DNA of 64,000 bases from the NCBI RefSeq assembly GCF_000246855.1, contig NC_016609.1, positions 868,001 through 932,000 of the forward strand, in the 5' to 3' direction. The stretch is from Niastella koreensis GR20-10 (GTDB taxonomy: Bacteria; Bacteroidota; Bacteroidia; Chitinophagales; Chitinophagaceae). Positions 35,253 to 44,639 of the stretch are shown here, piece after piece. Position numbers and translations under genes: made by a program. Below the pieces are notes generated by a model. It ran no database searches and was not told the origin of the DNA. It saw nothing but the letters and a program-made list of their open reading frames with translations. Every line of letters starts with the position of its first letter. Positions within the stretch are counted from its first letter, which is position 1.

Positions 35253-38081
35253 ATGCGGATTGTTACCCTATTGATTCTATTCATTTTAACGGCTCAATTT
35301 GCTACTGCTCAAAATAAAATAAGCGGTAAGATCGTTGACGCCCAAAACCGGCTGCCCTTACCCGACGCAACGGTTACAATTATTAATCCTGTTGACTCCG
35401 CTGCTGTTGGTTTTGCAGTGGCTGATAAATCCGGTTTGTTTGAAATAAAAAACCTGATCAAAGGAAACTTTGTGTTGGGTATAACCTTCACTGGTTATGC
35501 GCCCTATACAAAGCATTTGAATATTACCCAATCGCAGTTTGTAATGGACCTCGATACGGTGTTCATGCAACTGGATACTTCGCTGATGATGGGCGCTGTT
35601 ATTGTACAGGCCCCGCCTATACAAATAAAAAAAGATACGATAGAGTTCAAGGCCAGTGCTTTTAAAACAAAACCCAATGCTACGGTAGAAGACCTGCTGA
35701 AGAAATTACCCGGGGTTGAAGTTGATAAAGATGGCAACATTACTGCACAGGGCGAAGAGATCACTAAAGTATATGTGGATGGAAAAGAATTTTTCCTGAA
35801 CGATCCCAAGCTGGCAACGAAGAACCTGTCGTCGGATATGGTGGAAGCGGTGCAGGTATTTGATGACATGAGCGAACAGGCCAAGTTCACCAGGATAGAT
35901 GATGGCAGCCGCAAACGTACCATCAATATCAAACTGAAGAAAGATAAAAAGAAAGGCGTCTTTGGCCGCACCAGCGCTTCTGCAGGTACCGAAGGCCGGT
36001 ACGAAGGAAGCGGCTCCTTCAATACATTTAATAACACGCGCCAGATCTCCGTTCTGGGCGGCGCCAACAACATCAATAAACTGGGTTTTACCAATAACGA
36101 CCTGGTAAGTTCTATGGGAGGTATGGGGAGTGTACGCCGTGGTAATAATGGCCGCGGAAGCGGCGGCAATGCACCTGCCGCAGCGAATGGGAATACCAAA
36201 TCATGGAGTGCAGGTATTAATTTCCGTGATGAATGGAGCCGCAAAGTAAATTTCAACGGTAGTTATTTTGTTGCCCGGACCGATAACAGCAACTATAGCC
36301 AGAGCTTACGGCAAAACATGTTTGGCGACTCATCATCCTATGTTAATTCAATCAGCACCAGTAATAACAATAATCTTAATCACCGGTTAGGGTTCAGGCT
36401 GGAGTACATGATAGACAGTATGAACTCTGTATTGGTGACGCCTTCGCTCAATTATCAAACAGGTACGTCCGGCAACGATGGAACTTCCACTACCCGGGCC
36501 ACCAGTCCCACGGTGAATTATAAAGCTATTGATGGAAGCAGCCATACCTCCAATAAACGTGATGGAACCAATTTTACCGATGACCTGTTGTTCCGTCACC
36601 GGTTTCGTAAACCTGGCCGCACGTTTACCCTGGGCTGGACAACAGCCGTGAACAACAGCAATGGCAATGGTTACAATTTTTCACCGTATCATTTTTTTGA
36701 TTCTTCAGGTGCTGTAACCCGCTTCGATAACCGCCAGCAGATCAACGATCAAACTACCCGTTCTTTTAATAACACTATCAGTACATCGGTAACCGAGATG
36801 ATAGATTCAAGCATGGTATGGGAGTTGAACTACGCGTATACCATCAATAAAAGCAACAGCGACCGGAATGTATTTAATTATGATACGCTCAATGCGTCGT
36901 TCGACCTGGCTGATACGGCGCAAACCAATTATTTTGAGAACCTGTTTACGGCGAACAGACTGGGGTCCAACTTCAGGGTAAAGAAGCAGAAGTACGATTA
37001 CCAGTTTGGCGGTGCGGTGAACTTTGCCACTATGCAAAACCTCACCAGCCGCATCAATTCGATTGGAAAGGATAGTTCGTTTACGATGCGGCAAAGCTAT
37101 ACCAACTTCTTTCCGAACGCCTCTTTTAATTTTAACCCGGCGCCCCGCAAGAACCTGCGGTTTAATTACCGGGGCAGCACGCGTGCTCCAAGTGTAAGCC
37201 AGTTACAGAATGTGCGGGATGAGAGCAACCGGTTGAATATTCGTACCGGTAATCCGAACCTGAAACAGGAGTTCACGCATAACTTCAATCTTACCTATAG
37301 CACGTTCAACCTGACCAACTTTTTATATCTTAATATGAATGCCGGGGCCAGCATCGTAAACAACCAGATAGTTAATACCACCAGTAAAGAATCAGAAGGG
37401 GTGTTGTTAACGCGGCCCGAAAACCTGAACGGTTCACAGAGTTTTAATTTTTCCGGGACTATCGGCATTCCGTTGAAAAAAGTAACTACCGGCCGTCGCA
37501 GCCCGGTAAACCTGAACCTGACTTCATCTGCCCGGTATGGCCGCGATGTGAGCAAGATCATGGATACTGTACGTTTCAATTATACCAGCACATTGGGTCA
37601 GCGGCTTTCGTTCAATTATTTTATCCAGGATAAATTAGACCTGCAGGCCAATGCCAACTTTAATTATAACAAAGCGAATTACACTACATCGGGCTCTCAG
37701 GATTATAAATACTTCGATCAGCATTATTCAGTAGATGTTACCTATACCATCTTCAAGCGGATAATGTTCAACAATGATTTTGATTATTATATAAATACCG
37801 GCCGTGCGCAGGGCTTTAACCAGGCTATTCCTATGTGGAATGCCTATGTTTCCTGTCTGTTATTTAAAAAGCAGAACGGAGAGATCCGCATCAGCGGGAT
37901 TGACCTGTTAAATCAGAATAAAAGTATTAACCGTACGGTGAATGTGTTGTATGTAGAAGATACGTACACCCGGGTGCTGCAACGCTTCTTCCTGGTAAGT
38001 TTTATGTACAACTTCAAGAACTTCGGGAAGGATATGTTCTCAAGCCGTGGAAGCCGGCAACGTACCGGTAAAAGCTATTAG
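35253..38081 (+). CDS. TonB-receptor-like outer-membrane beta-barrel protein (OMP_b-brl_3 type)
   Basis: A 942-residue protein. ATG at 35253 (MRIVTLLILF) chosen over a TTG nine bases upstream; the signal peptide ends FATAQN. A carboxypeptidase-regulatory-like domain (SGKIVDAQNRLPLPDATVTI) is followed by a plug-like segment ATVEDLLKKLPGVEVDKDGN and KVYVDGKEFFLNDPKLATKN, then a low-complexity Gly/Asn stretch (about 285-315) and a long beta-barrel. This matches the Bacteroidota barrel family related to TonB receptors. No SusD partner. It follows the DUF4450-like gene by 60 bases on the same strand, but with its own strong terminator. Cargo unknown; alternative role in outer-membrane assembly. 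Confidence 0.85.
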   Translation: MRIVTLLILFILTAQFATAQNKISGKIVDAQNRLPLPDATVTIINPVDSAAVGFAVADKSGLFEIKNLIKGNFVLGITFTGYAPYTKHLNITQSQFVMDLDTVFMQLDTSLMMGAVIVQAPPIQIKKDTIEFKASAFKTKPNATVEDLLKKLPGVEVDKDGNITAQGEEITKVYVDGKEFFLNDPKLATKNLSSDMVEAVQVFDDMSEQAKFTRIDDGSRKRTINIKLKKDKKKGVFGRTSASAGTEGRYEGSGSFNTFNNTRQISVLGGANNINKLGFTNNDLVSSMGGMGSVRRGNNGRGSGGNAPAAANGNTKSWSAGINFRDEWSRKVNFNGSYFVARTDNSNYSQSLRQNMFGDSSSYVNSISTSNNNNLNHRLGFRLEYMIDSMNSVLVTPSLNYQTGTSGNDGTSTTRATSPTVNYKAIDGSSHTSNKRDGTNFTDDLLFRHRFRKPGRTFTLGWTTAVNNSNGNGYNFSPYHFFDSSGAVTRFDNRQQINDQTTRSFNNTISTSVTEMIDSSMVWELNYAYTINKSNSDRNVFNYDTLNASFDLADTAQTNYFENLFTANRLGSNFRVKKQKYDYQFGGAVNFATMQNLTSRINSIGKDSSFTMRQSYTNFFPNASFNFNPAPRKNLRFNYRGSTRAPSVSQLQNVRDESNRLNIRTGNPNLKQEFTHNFNLTYSTFNLTNFLYLNMNAGASIVNNQIVNTTSKESEGVLLTRPENLNGSQSFNFSGTIGIPLKKVTTGRRSPVNLNLTSSARYGRDVSKIMDTVRFNYTSTLGQRLSFNYFIQDKLDLQANANFNYNKANYTTSGSQDYKYFDQHYSVDVTYTIFKRIMFNNDFDYYINTGRAQGFNQAIPMWNAYVSCLLFKKQNGEIRISGIDLLNQNKSINRTVNVLYVEDTYTRVLQRFFLVSFMYNFKNFGKDMFSSRGSRQRTGKSY

Positions 38082-38105
38082 TTTTGCGCCATCTTAACAA
38101 TGAAC

Positions 38106-38132
38106 GACCTGCCGGCATTTGCCTGGCAGGTC
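38106..38132. terminator. Rho-independent-type terminator between convergent genes
   Basis: GACCTGCC (38106-38113) / GGCAGGTC (38125-38132), 8-bp GC-rich stem, loop 11, followed by TTCTTGTTTTATT on the plus strand. It lies 24 bases past the barrel gene stop and just before the end of the minus-strand T9SS gene, so it may serve both. Confidence 0.8.
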
Positions 38133-38143
38133 TTCTTGTTTTA

Positions 38144-39223
38144 TTACTCTTTTGCTAATCGTAGCGTCAATGAGTTGTTATTTCCGGTAAGCCTCACAAA
38201 GTATAAACCATGTTTCATTTGCACAGGCAGGTTATATTTTGCCGGGGTGCTGCCTGCTTGTATAGTGGACTGATAGACCAATTGCCCGGCCTCTGTAAAT
38301 ACCGACAAACGGGTATAGGTGTGTTTGACTGGTAATTGCAGGTACAGGTATTTGTTAGCGGGATTTGGATAGATAGCCACCTTATCGGTGTTAGCACCAT
38401 CCGGGCGAACGGCCGGCTTATTATCAGGATAGGAGAGCACCTGGTTATACAAAGCATTAGCCGCTGATCCGCAGGCGGAAGTGGTGCCTGTTGGCGCCAG
38501 GTTATAATTGCCGCAAGCCACACAGGAATAGGCCGCAGGATGAGACACAAAGGCTGCCGGTACATCTGCCGTCCATTTTATTTTAGAAGCCGCCTGTTTT
38601 GATGACAGCCATCCATTGACAACACTCTGGATCATGGGGGCATGAACTACCAGATAAGATACATCGGTGCTGGTTTCGGTAAAGAACCCGTCTTTATTCA
38701 GGTTGAAGGAAGAACACAGCTCGATTACGGAACTCTTCCCCATTTTCACAGTAGAGGCGGTTGCGCCGGCTGTCCAGGCGCCGGTAACCAGCATAGCCCC
38801 AAAATCATTAACGGCAATATTTATCTGTCCCTGTGAGAAGGAACCGATAATATTTACCAAACCTCCATTGCAGATGATCAGGTTGTCGATGGTGGAGACC
38901 GGAGCGGTGGCGTTGCCGGTTACTACCCCGGTTATATTAAGCCTTGCAGTATTCTTTACCAGGATTACGCCGGTCTTGTCAAGGTTGATGCTACCCAGCG
39001 TAACAGTACCAGCCTGAATAACAAGCGTACCGCTGATAGTATATGTATTGGCGCTTAAATTGATGGTGGATGAAATGCAATAGGTAGAACCGGCAGCTAA
39101 AGTGGTTGAACTGTTGGGTACGGCTAAACTGCCTGTTGGGCAATTGCCGGTACATTGCGCAGCTGTGCTGGTATATAGGCACATAGCTGCTAAAAGCAGG
39201 TTGAGGGCTTGAACTACTTTCAT
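38144..39223 (-). CDS. Surface protein with type IX secretion C-terminal sorting domain
   Basis: A 359-residue protein. Start ATG chosen at 39221-39223 (MKVVQALNLL), which gives a signal peptide ending TSTAAQ. The mature N-terminus is Cys- and Ser/Thr-rich (CTGNCPTGSLAVPNSSTTLA). Residues about 50-170 consist of repeated short strands (GTLVIQAGTVTLGSINLDKT, GVILVKNTARLNITG) that suggest a beta-helix or stacked-sheet fold. The last 80 residues (VAIYPNPANKYLYLQLPVKH ... GLYFVRLTGNNNSLTLRLAK) are a classic type A T9SS sorting domain. Function unknown: no catalytic motif, possibly adhesin or structural. The only clear T9SS client here. Confidence 0.85.
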   Translation of the reverse strand: MKVVQALNLLLAAMCLYTSTAAQCTGNCPTGSLAVPNSSTTLAAGSTYCISSTINLSANTYTISGTLVIQAGTVTLGSINLDKTGVILVKNTARLNITGVVTGNATAPVSTIDNLIICNGGLVNIIGSFSQGQINIAVNDFGAMLVTGAWTAGATASTVKMGKSSVIELCSSFNLNKDGFFTETSTDVSYLVVHAPMIQSVVNGWLSSKQAASKIKWTADVPAAFVSHPAAYSCVACGNYNLAPTGTTSACGSAANALYNQVLSYPDNKPAVRPDGANTDKVAIYPNPANKYLYLQLPVKHTYTRLSVFTEAGQLVYQSTIQAGSTPAKYNLPVQMKHGLYFVRLTGNNNSLTLRLAKE

Positions 39224-39421
39224 AGGAACGGGTCTTAAAAGGTATTTGATTGAAACGAAAATAACCTTCTCTTTCAAGTTGTCAAATAGCAAATGTCCGA
39301 ATTTGACATTATAGTAATATGTATGTCAGTTGGTGGTAAACGTTATATTGTAGTAGTGGTGAGGTTAGGTGATTATAAGTTACTGTTTATAGTAATGGGA
39401 GAAGTGACTACTGACAACTCA

Positions 39422-40552
39422 CTAATAATATCGTCCAATGAGCTTATTATCTACAATCAGCTTCTTTATCTCCGCTGCATCGATGGGTCCCTGTTTGCCA
39501 TAAACGATCTTTCCGCCGGGTTCAACCAGGAGGGTATAGGGGAGGGCGCCCTGCCAGTTGGGATCGATGGATTCAATCAGTTTGTATTTATCATCGATAG
39601 CAAACAGGTAATTGGTATTGGAGGCCTGTTGCTGCTGCAGGAATTTCAATACTTTTTCCTGCCTGGTGGGATCGTCGGCGCTGATGCTGATGAACTCAAA
39701 ATCGCGCCGTCTGAACATGCGGTTGATGGAAATGAATTCGGGGAATTCGGTAACACAGGGGCCGCACCAGGTTGCCCAGATATTGATCAATCGTAGTTTG
39801 TCAGTGTTGTTCTTTATTAAGTCTTTTAGTCCGGCTTCATCGATGGTATTAACCGATACCGGTTCTTTGGCCCATTCTTCAAACCCCTGTTTTACCAGCG
39901 ATGTTTTTTCTGCCCATTTTATAGAGCAGCCAAAGACCTTGGTGGTTTCAACGGCTACGGGTTTTCCTTGCAACAGGGCATCTATGGCGTCGCGTGTATT
40001 GAATTCGGTGGGTGTTTTGGTTGGCTTTTCTACATTGTCTATCCGGCCCTGGTAGCGAAGCATGCGTGATTTGTCGAATATAAACACATGCGGTGTGGCC
40101 ACCGGCCCGTAGGTTTTGGCGGTAGCCTGCGTTTCACCATCGTACAAATAAGGAAAGTTGAAATGTTTTTGTTTGGCCCTCAGCTTCATTTCATCAAAGT
40201 GGTCGCTCATATCGGTATATCCCAGCTCATCTAACCGTACCGATTTGGGATCGTTGGGCATAATGGCCACCACCGCTACGTTTTTGGCGCTGTAGTCTTT
40301 GGTAAGTTGAATGATCCTGTCCTCATAAGCCTGCGCTGTAGGGCAATGGTTACAGGTAAATACGATTACCAGTACCTGGGCATTTTTAAAGTTCGCCAGC
40401 GTATAGGTTTTGCCATCTATACCTGGTAACTTAAAATCAGGTGCTTTAGAGCCAATGGCGAGCGTTTTGTGTTCGTCACGAATGTTGTTTACAGGTGCTG
40501 CTGCCATACATATGGCAGGCAATAGTAATAGATAGGCAAACAATCCTTTCAT
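39422..40552 (-). CDS. Periplasmic protein with two thioredoxin-fold domains
   Basis: A 376-residue secreted thiol-disulfide protein (signal ends CMAAAP). Domain 1 (about 25-200) is AhpC/TSA-like with FTCNHCPTA (C67/C70). Domain 2 (about 225-376) is TlpA/ResA-like with WATWCGPCVTEFPE (C263/C266) and ALPYTLLVEPGG, which carries the cis-proline. Fusion of a CNHC peroxiredoxin-like and a CGPC thioredoxin-like domain suggests an internal redox relay. It begins 33 bases after the GH10 xylanase stop, so it is probably co-transcribed with xylan enzymes and may maintain disulfides of exported proteins. Confidence 0.88.
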   Translation of the reverse strand: MKGLFAYLLLLPAICMAAAPVNNIRDEHKTLAIGSKAPDFKLPGIDGKTYTLANFKNAQVLVIVFTCNHCPTAQAYEDRIIQLTKDYSAKNVAVVAIMPNDPKSVRLDELGYTDMSDHFDEMKLRAKQKHFNFPYLYDGETQATAKTYGPVATPHVFIFDKSRMLRYQGRIDNVEKPTKTPTEFNTRDAIDALLQGKPVAVETTKVFGCSIKWAEKTSLVKQGFEEWAKEPVSVNTIDEAGLKDLIKNNTDKLRLINIWATWCGPCVTEFPEFISINRMFRRRDFEFISISADDPTRQEKVLKFLQQQQASNTNYLFAIDDKYKLIESIDPNWQGALPYTLLVEPGGKIVYGKQGPIDAAEIKKLIVDNKLIGRYY

Positions 40553-40585
40553 AAGAGATTATTTACTATAAGGTACAACTTTTCG

Positions 40586-41650
40586 TCAAAATGAAACCAC
40601 TGCATTAAAGGCCTTCTTCGGTTGTCCATTCCTATCAAACAACATGGGATAGTTTTTACGGCCGGCTACCGGGTATTCATCGAGCCAGGTATTCCGGTCT
40701 GAAATGCCCCAGCAGGTAACACCGGTGATTACATTTTTATATTCCCTGAAAATACTGAACACCTTTTTGTATTGTTCCAGCTGTTGTTGTTCACGTTCAG
40801 GCGTAAAGGCGTCGTTATCATCAGCCTGTTTGGCGCGGCGGTTCTTTTCCCAGGGGTAAACAGAGATGTCGAGCTCGGTGAACTGGATCTTCAGGCCCAG
40901 GGAAGACAGCTTTTCAATGGTGCTGCGCAACTCCTTTTCTGTTGGTTCGTAAATTGACCAGTGCGCCTGCAGTCCCACCCCCATTACCGGTACTTTGGCA
41001 TCCACCAGTTTTTTCAGCAGCTGGTAAACGCGTTCTGTTTTTTGCGGCCGTTCAGTATTATAGTCATTATAAAAAAGAACAGCATTGGGATCGGCTGCGT
41101 GGGCATATTCAAAGGCTTTGGCTATGAAATCTTCTCCGCAGATCTGGTACCAGAGTGAGTTGCGATAAATGTGACTGCTGTCGTCAGCTACCGCTTCGTT
41201 CACCACATCCCAGGCGTATACCTTGCCTTTGTACCGGTTCACTACTGTGGTAATATGGTCTTTTAACCGTTGTAATAAGACTTCTTTGGTAACGGTATTG
41301 CCGGCAGCATCTTTAAACAACCAGCCGGGTGTTTGTTCGTGCCAGCACAGGCAATGCCCGCGTACCTTCATACCATGGCGTTGTGCAAAGTTTACAATGG
41401 AATCGGCCCGGGCCCAGTTATACCGGTTCTCCTCCGGGTGAATGGGCCCCATCTTCATATCGTTCTCCGGCGTAATGCTGTTGAATTGTTGAACGATCAG
41501 CTGTGCATCAGGACCACTCAATGAACGCAGGCTAACTGCTACGCCAACCGGAAAGTAACTGGCGTAATAATCTTTGAGGCCTTTTATCTCCTGTGCAAAT
41601 AGCGTTGTCGAAAGAAATACTGTAATACAGATAAGCATTATCTTTTTCAT
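40586..41650 (-). CDS. GH10 endo-1,4-beta-xylanase
   Basis: A 354-residue single-domain xylanase. Start ATG at 41648-41650 (MKKIMLICIT) chosen for the signal peptide ending LFAQE. The acid/base is E152 in WDVVNEAV and the nucleophile E259 in FTELDIS; substrate-contact motifs TPENDMKMG, GHCLCWHEQTPGW and VTCWGISDRNTW are intact. No CBM and no lipobox, so it likely acts on soluble or imported xylo-oligomers in the periplasm. It starts 20 bases after the GH115 stop and forms one transcription unit with it. Confidence 0.96.
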   Translation of the reverse strand: MKKIMLICITVFLSTTLFAQEIKGLKDYYASYFPVGVAVSLRSLSGPDAQLIVQQFNSITPENDMKMGPIHPEENRYNWARADSIVNFAQRHGMKVRGHCLCWHEQTPGWLFKDAAGNTVTKEVLLQRLKDHITTVVNRYKGKVYAWDVVNEAVADDSSHIYRNSLWYQICGEDFIAKAFEYAHAADPNAVLFYNDYNTERPQKTERVYQLLKKLVDAKVPVMGVGLQAHWSIYEPTEKELRSTIEKLSSLGLKIQFTELDISVYPWEKNRRAKQADDNDAFTPEREQQQLEQYKKVFSIFREYKNVITGVTCWGISDRNTWLDEYPVAGRKNYPMLFDRNGQPKKAFNAVVSF

Positions 41651-41670
41651 ATGCCAGGTTCTCAATTTTG

Positions 41671-44547
41671 TTAGAAGTTTTTAAGGCATCCCGGGGCGTC
41701 AAACGCAGGTGGTCCCAGGTAGCTTTGTTTTACTCCGCCCCAGTCGATAACAATTTTCTGTAACACAATACCAGGATCAACAGCCCAGATATTCAGGGTA
41801 TGCCTTCCTGCTTTTGATAAATTATGTGTGGAAGGACTGATGCGGATATTATCACTTACCGATTGTGCCCAGGCCTTTTCGGAATTATCTGCATGCAGGT
41901 TGATGATCTGTGGTGTTTCGTTATCAAAGGAAATTGCATAGCGCAACCCGGTTGATTCGTTGAATGGCAGGGTAGGAGAGCAATAGACCATTACTTTTGT
42001 AGCACCCGAATCGGTAGTATACAGATCATACTCAAGATGCGCAGTGGTTGGTTTAAAACTAAATGAGCGCGGCGAGGTTGGAAAAATGGTGACGCCATCA
42101 CTTGTTCTTCCTATGTATTGAATGTGTTTCCATTGAGTATTTCTTTCATCGATGCTTTTTGCATATTGATTGGCTTCCATTGAAATATAGCCATTGCATT
42201 CCGCTGCTGTATTAAAGTTCCTGCCGGGTATTTCCAGTTTTTCCAGGACGGCGTACACGGTTACTTTGTTATTGTCCGGGCCGGTGATGGTGATGGGAAC
42301 CCGGTGTTTTCCTATTGGCACGGACGACCATTCCACAAAGAAGGAGATCCGTTCTTCTTTTGTTATCTGTCCGCTCTTAGCAGAAAAAAGCAACCAGCTG
42401 TTTGTTTCTATAGAATACGTAAATGGCGTGGTGCCGCGGTTGAACAGATCGATGTATTGTAAGCCGGGAGACGTATAATTATTTAAAGCCGGTAAGGTAG
42501 CTGTAACTGAATCATTGGGCCAAACCGCTTCGGAACCTTCAATGGAAACGCCCATGCTGGCCTGTCCCTGGGGCGTAATGGTTTTTACTTCGGGCATTTT
42601 GTTAACGGGAGGTTGTTGCCAGTACGTGTACCCGATATGGGTTTGGTCCATCATGTGATCCCATTTCCCGTTTGCCAATACCTTGTTGTATTGAATGGTA
42701 AGCTGGGAATCATTAAGGTATAATTTACGAACGCTGTCGGCCAGGTCATTGGTGGCAGCCCGGCCTTGTTTGGCATACAAATAGTTTTTACCGGCGGCTG
42801 CATACATAGCATTCAAATTGGCGCTGGCCTTTATTGGAAACAACACCAGTTGATAATATGCATCCTGGTAACTGGCAGGCAGTAACCGGCCAATAGAATC
42901 GGCCTGGGCGGCAAGTTTCCTGTATTGATAAACTACATTGTCTGCCTCCTGGTAATTTACCTGGCTATAGGTGTCAGGCGATAACAACTCGGGTTTTCGA
43001 CGGCTGTTGTATTGCGTGTATCTGGAGAGCAGGGGCCCAATGAGACTGGCTCTTTCGTTGCCAAATTGCTGGCTGGCCCAATCTGCGGTGTATGCACGAA
43101 CCTGGTCGGTTTGATATTGTGAAGGCGCCCAGGCATAATCCAAAAAGAAGGAGATGGGCAATTCCATAGGTTTCAGATCGCCTACGTTCACGATCCAGAT
43201 GCGGTTCACTCCATATTCATACGCCAGGTGCATTTGTTCCCAGGTGCGGGCAATGGTATTGGTGTTGATCCATTTGTAATTACGCGGGCCGCCCACATAA
43301 TCAAAATGGTAATAGATGCCATAACCACCGGCACGCCCGGGTGCATTCCATTTGGGCAGTTTGCGGATATTGCCCCAATTGTCGTCACACAATAACAGGG
43401 TGATGTCATCAGGTACCCGCATGCCTTTGTCGTAATAGTCCTGCACTTCTTTATACAACGCCCACAATTGCGGAGTGGCGGTAGCATCTTTGCCGGTTAC
43501 ATTGGCAATGATCTTACGTTGATCGGTAACAATTCTTTCTAATAAGGCAATATTGCTTGATTGACTCATGGGCATATCGCCATCGCCCCGCATGCCTACA
43601 GAAACAATGCTTTCATAATTCCGTTTGCGGCGAATGCCTTCCTCCCAGAACTTTTTTAATTGCATTTCATTGCTATCGTAGTTCCATTTACCGGTTCCAT
43701 ACCGCCGCCATTCGTCATGTGCCCGTAACATAGGTTCGTGGTGACTGGTGCCAATTACAATACCGTATTGGTCGGCTACTACCGGGTTCAGGGTGTCATC
43801 GTCATAAAAAGCATTGCCCCACATAGCCGGCCACAGATAGTTTGCCTTACAACGAAGCAACAGCTCAAACACTTTCTCGTAGAATAAATGATTGAAGCCG
43901 CCAAAGGTGGCTTTGCTCCATTGAGATAAAGCCGGCGCTTCATCGTTGAGGAAAATGCCCCGGTAGGTTACCCCGGGCGATTGAAACTGTTTAACGGAAC
44001 TGTTATACCATAATTCAGGACTGGTTTTCACCGGCACATCGGCCCACCAGTACCAGGGCGATATACCCAGTTGTTTGGATAATTCGAACACCCCGTACGC
44101 AGTACCGCGTCTGTCGCTGCCTGCGATCACCAGGGCCTGCTCAACCCCCGGCCATGGTTTGCGGATAACCTGTAACTGAAAAGCCTCCCATTTGCCTTTT
44201 ATGCTGTCTACGCGTAATTTTTTTGTTTGAACCAGTTGGTTGATGAGGGCTGACTGATCGAGCGAACCGATGATGATACTGGTTGATTGTGGAATGGCAT
44301 GTGACGTGTCGGGTTTTACACCGGTGATCTTCTCTATATCGGTTTGCAGCAGGGCAGCTGCTTTTTGCACCAGCCAGTGATCATTGGCGCTTACATATAT
44401 GGGGGGCGCTTTTTTACCCCCGACAAGTCGGGGCAGGCCGGCAACGATGGGGAAAGCACCGGTTTGATTTTTAGTAAAGATGGTTTGCTGTGCAAGCAGG
44501 CAAACCGTATACAGACAGGCAAGTAGTATCAGCAGGATCTTTTTCAT
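41671..44547 (-). CDS. GH115 xylan alpha-1,2-glucuronidase
   Basis: A 958-residue enzyme that removes (4-O-methyl)glucuronic acid from internal xylose residues of glucuronoxylan. Start ATG at 44545-44547 (MKKILLILLA) gives a signal ending CLLAQQ. Family blocks include SPWYWWADVPVKTS, GVTYRGIFLNDEAPALSQWS, LWPAMWGNAFYDDD, GIVIGTSHHEPMLRAHDEW and LLLCDDNWGNIRKLP. A C-terminal beta-rich region (about 690-958) ends in a small jelly-roll (HTLNIWAVDPGIVLQKIVID). It is upstream of and tightly linked to GH10. Together with GH67 the locus has both polymer-acting and oligomer-acting glucuronidases. Confidence 0.95.
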   Translation of the reverse strand: MKKILLILLACLYTVCLLAQQTIFTKNQTGAFPIVAGLPRLVGGKKAPPIYVSANDHWLVQKAAALLQTDIEKITGVKPDTSHAIPQSTSIIIGSLDQSALINQLVQTKKLRVDSIKGKWEAFQLQVIRKPWPGVEQALVIAGSDRRGTAYGVFELSKQLGISPWYWWADVPVKTSPELWYNSSVKQFQSPGVTYRGIFLNDEAPALSQWSKATFGGFNHLFYEKVFELLLRCKANYLWPAMWGNAFYDDDTLNPVVADQYGIVIGTSHHEPMLRAHDEWRRYGTGKWNYDSNEMQLKKFWEEGIRRKRNYESIVSVGMRGDGDMPMSQSSNIALLERIVTDQRKIIANVTGKDATATPQLWALYKEVQDYYDKGMRVPDDITLLLCDDNWGNIRKLPKWNAPGRAGGYGIYYHFDYVGGPRNYKWINTNTIARTWEQMHLAYEYGVNRIWIVNVGDLKPMELPISFFLDYAWAPSQYQTDQVRAYTADWASQQFGNERASLIGPLLSRYTQYNSRRKPELLSPDTYSQVNYQEADNVVYQYRKLAAQADSIGRLLPASYQDAYYQLVLFPIKASANLNAMYAAAGKNYLYAKQGRAATNDLADSVRKLYLNDSQLTIQYNKVLANGKWDHMMDQTHIGYTYWQQPPVNKMPEVKTITPQGQASMGVSIEGSEAVWPNDSVTATLPALNNYTSPGLQYIDLFNRGTTPFTYSIETNSWLLFSAKSGQITKEERISFFVEWSSVPIGKHRVPITITGPDNNKVTVYAVLEKLEIPGRNFNTAAECNGYISMEANQYAKSIDERNTQWKHIQYIGRTSDGVTIFPTSPRSFSFKPTTAHLEYDLYTTDSGATKVMVYCSPTLPFNESTGLRYAISFDNETPQIINLHADNSEKAWAQSVSDNIRISPSTHNLSKAGRHTLNIWAVDPGIVLQKIVIDWGGVKQSYLGPPAFDAPGCLKNF

Positions 44548-44586
44548 ATGAAGAAGTAAAACGTTGGGCGGGGCAGTCATTGTAAT

Positions 44587-44616
44587 CCGGGTTGCAATTG
44601 AACAATTGCAACCCGG
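44587..44616 (-). terminator. Perfect 14-bp hairpin between the SDR and GH115 genes
   Basis: CCGGGTTGCAATTG (44587-44600) / CAATTGCAACCCGG (44603-44616) with a 2-base AA spacer. It is 23 bases past the SDR stop and about 40 upstream of GH115. There is no strong U tract, so it may be a partial terminator, an RNA-stability element or a protein-binding palindrome. Confidence 0.6.
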
Positions 44617-44639
44617 GTCAATAATATTTATCTGAATTA

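Noticed and set aside
35504-36256. 250-residue minus-strand frame
   Set aside because: Shadow of the barrel protein gene on the plus strand; Ser/Leu-rich translation without domain features.
39293-39796. 167-residue plus-strand frame downstream of the T9SS gene
   Set aside because: Mostly antisense to the double-thioredoxin gene, which has both CxxC motifs and a signal peptide.
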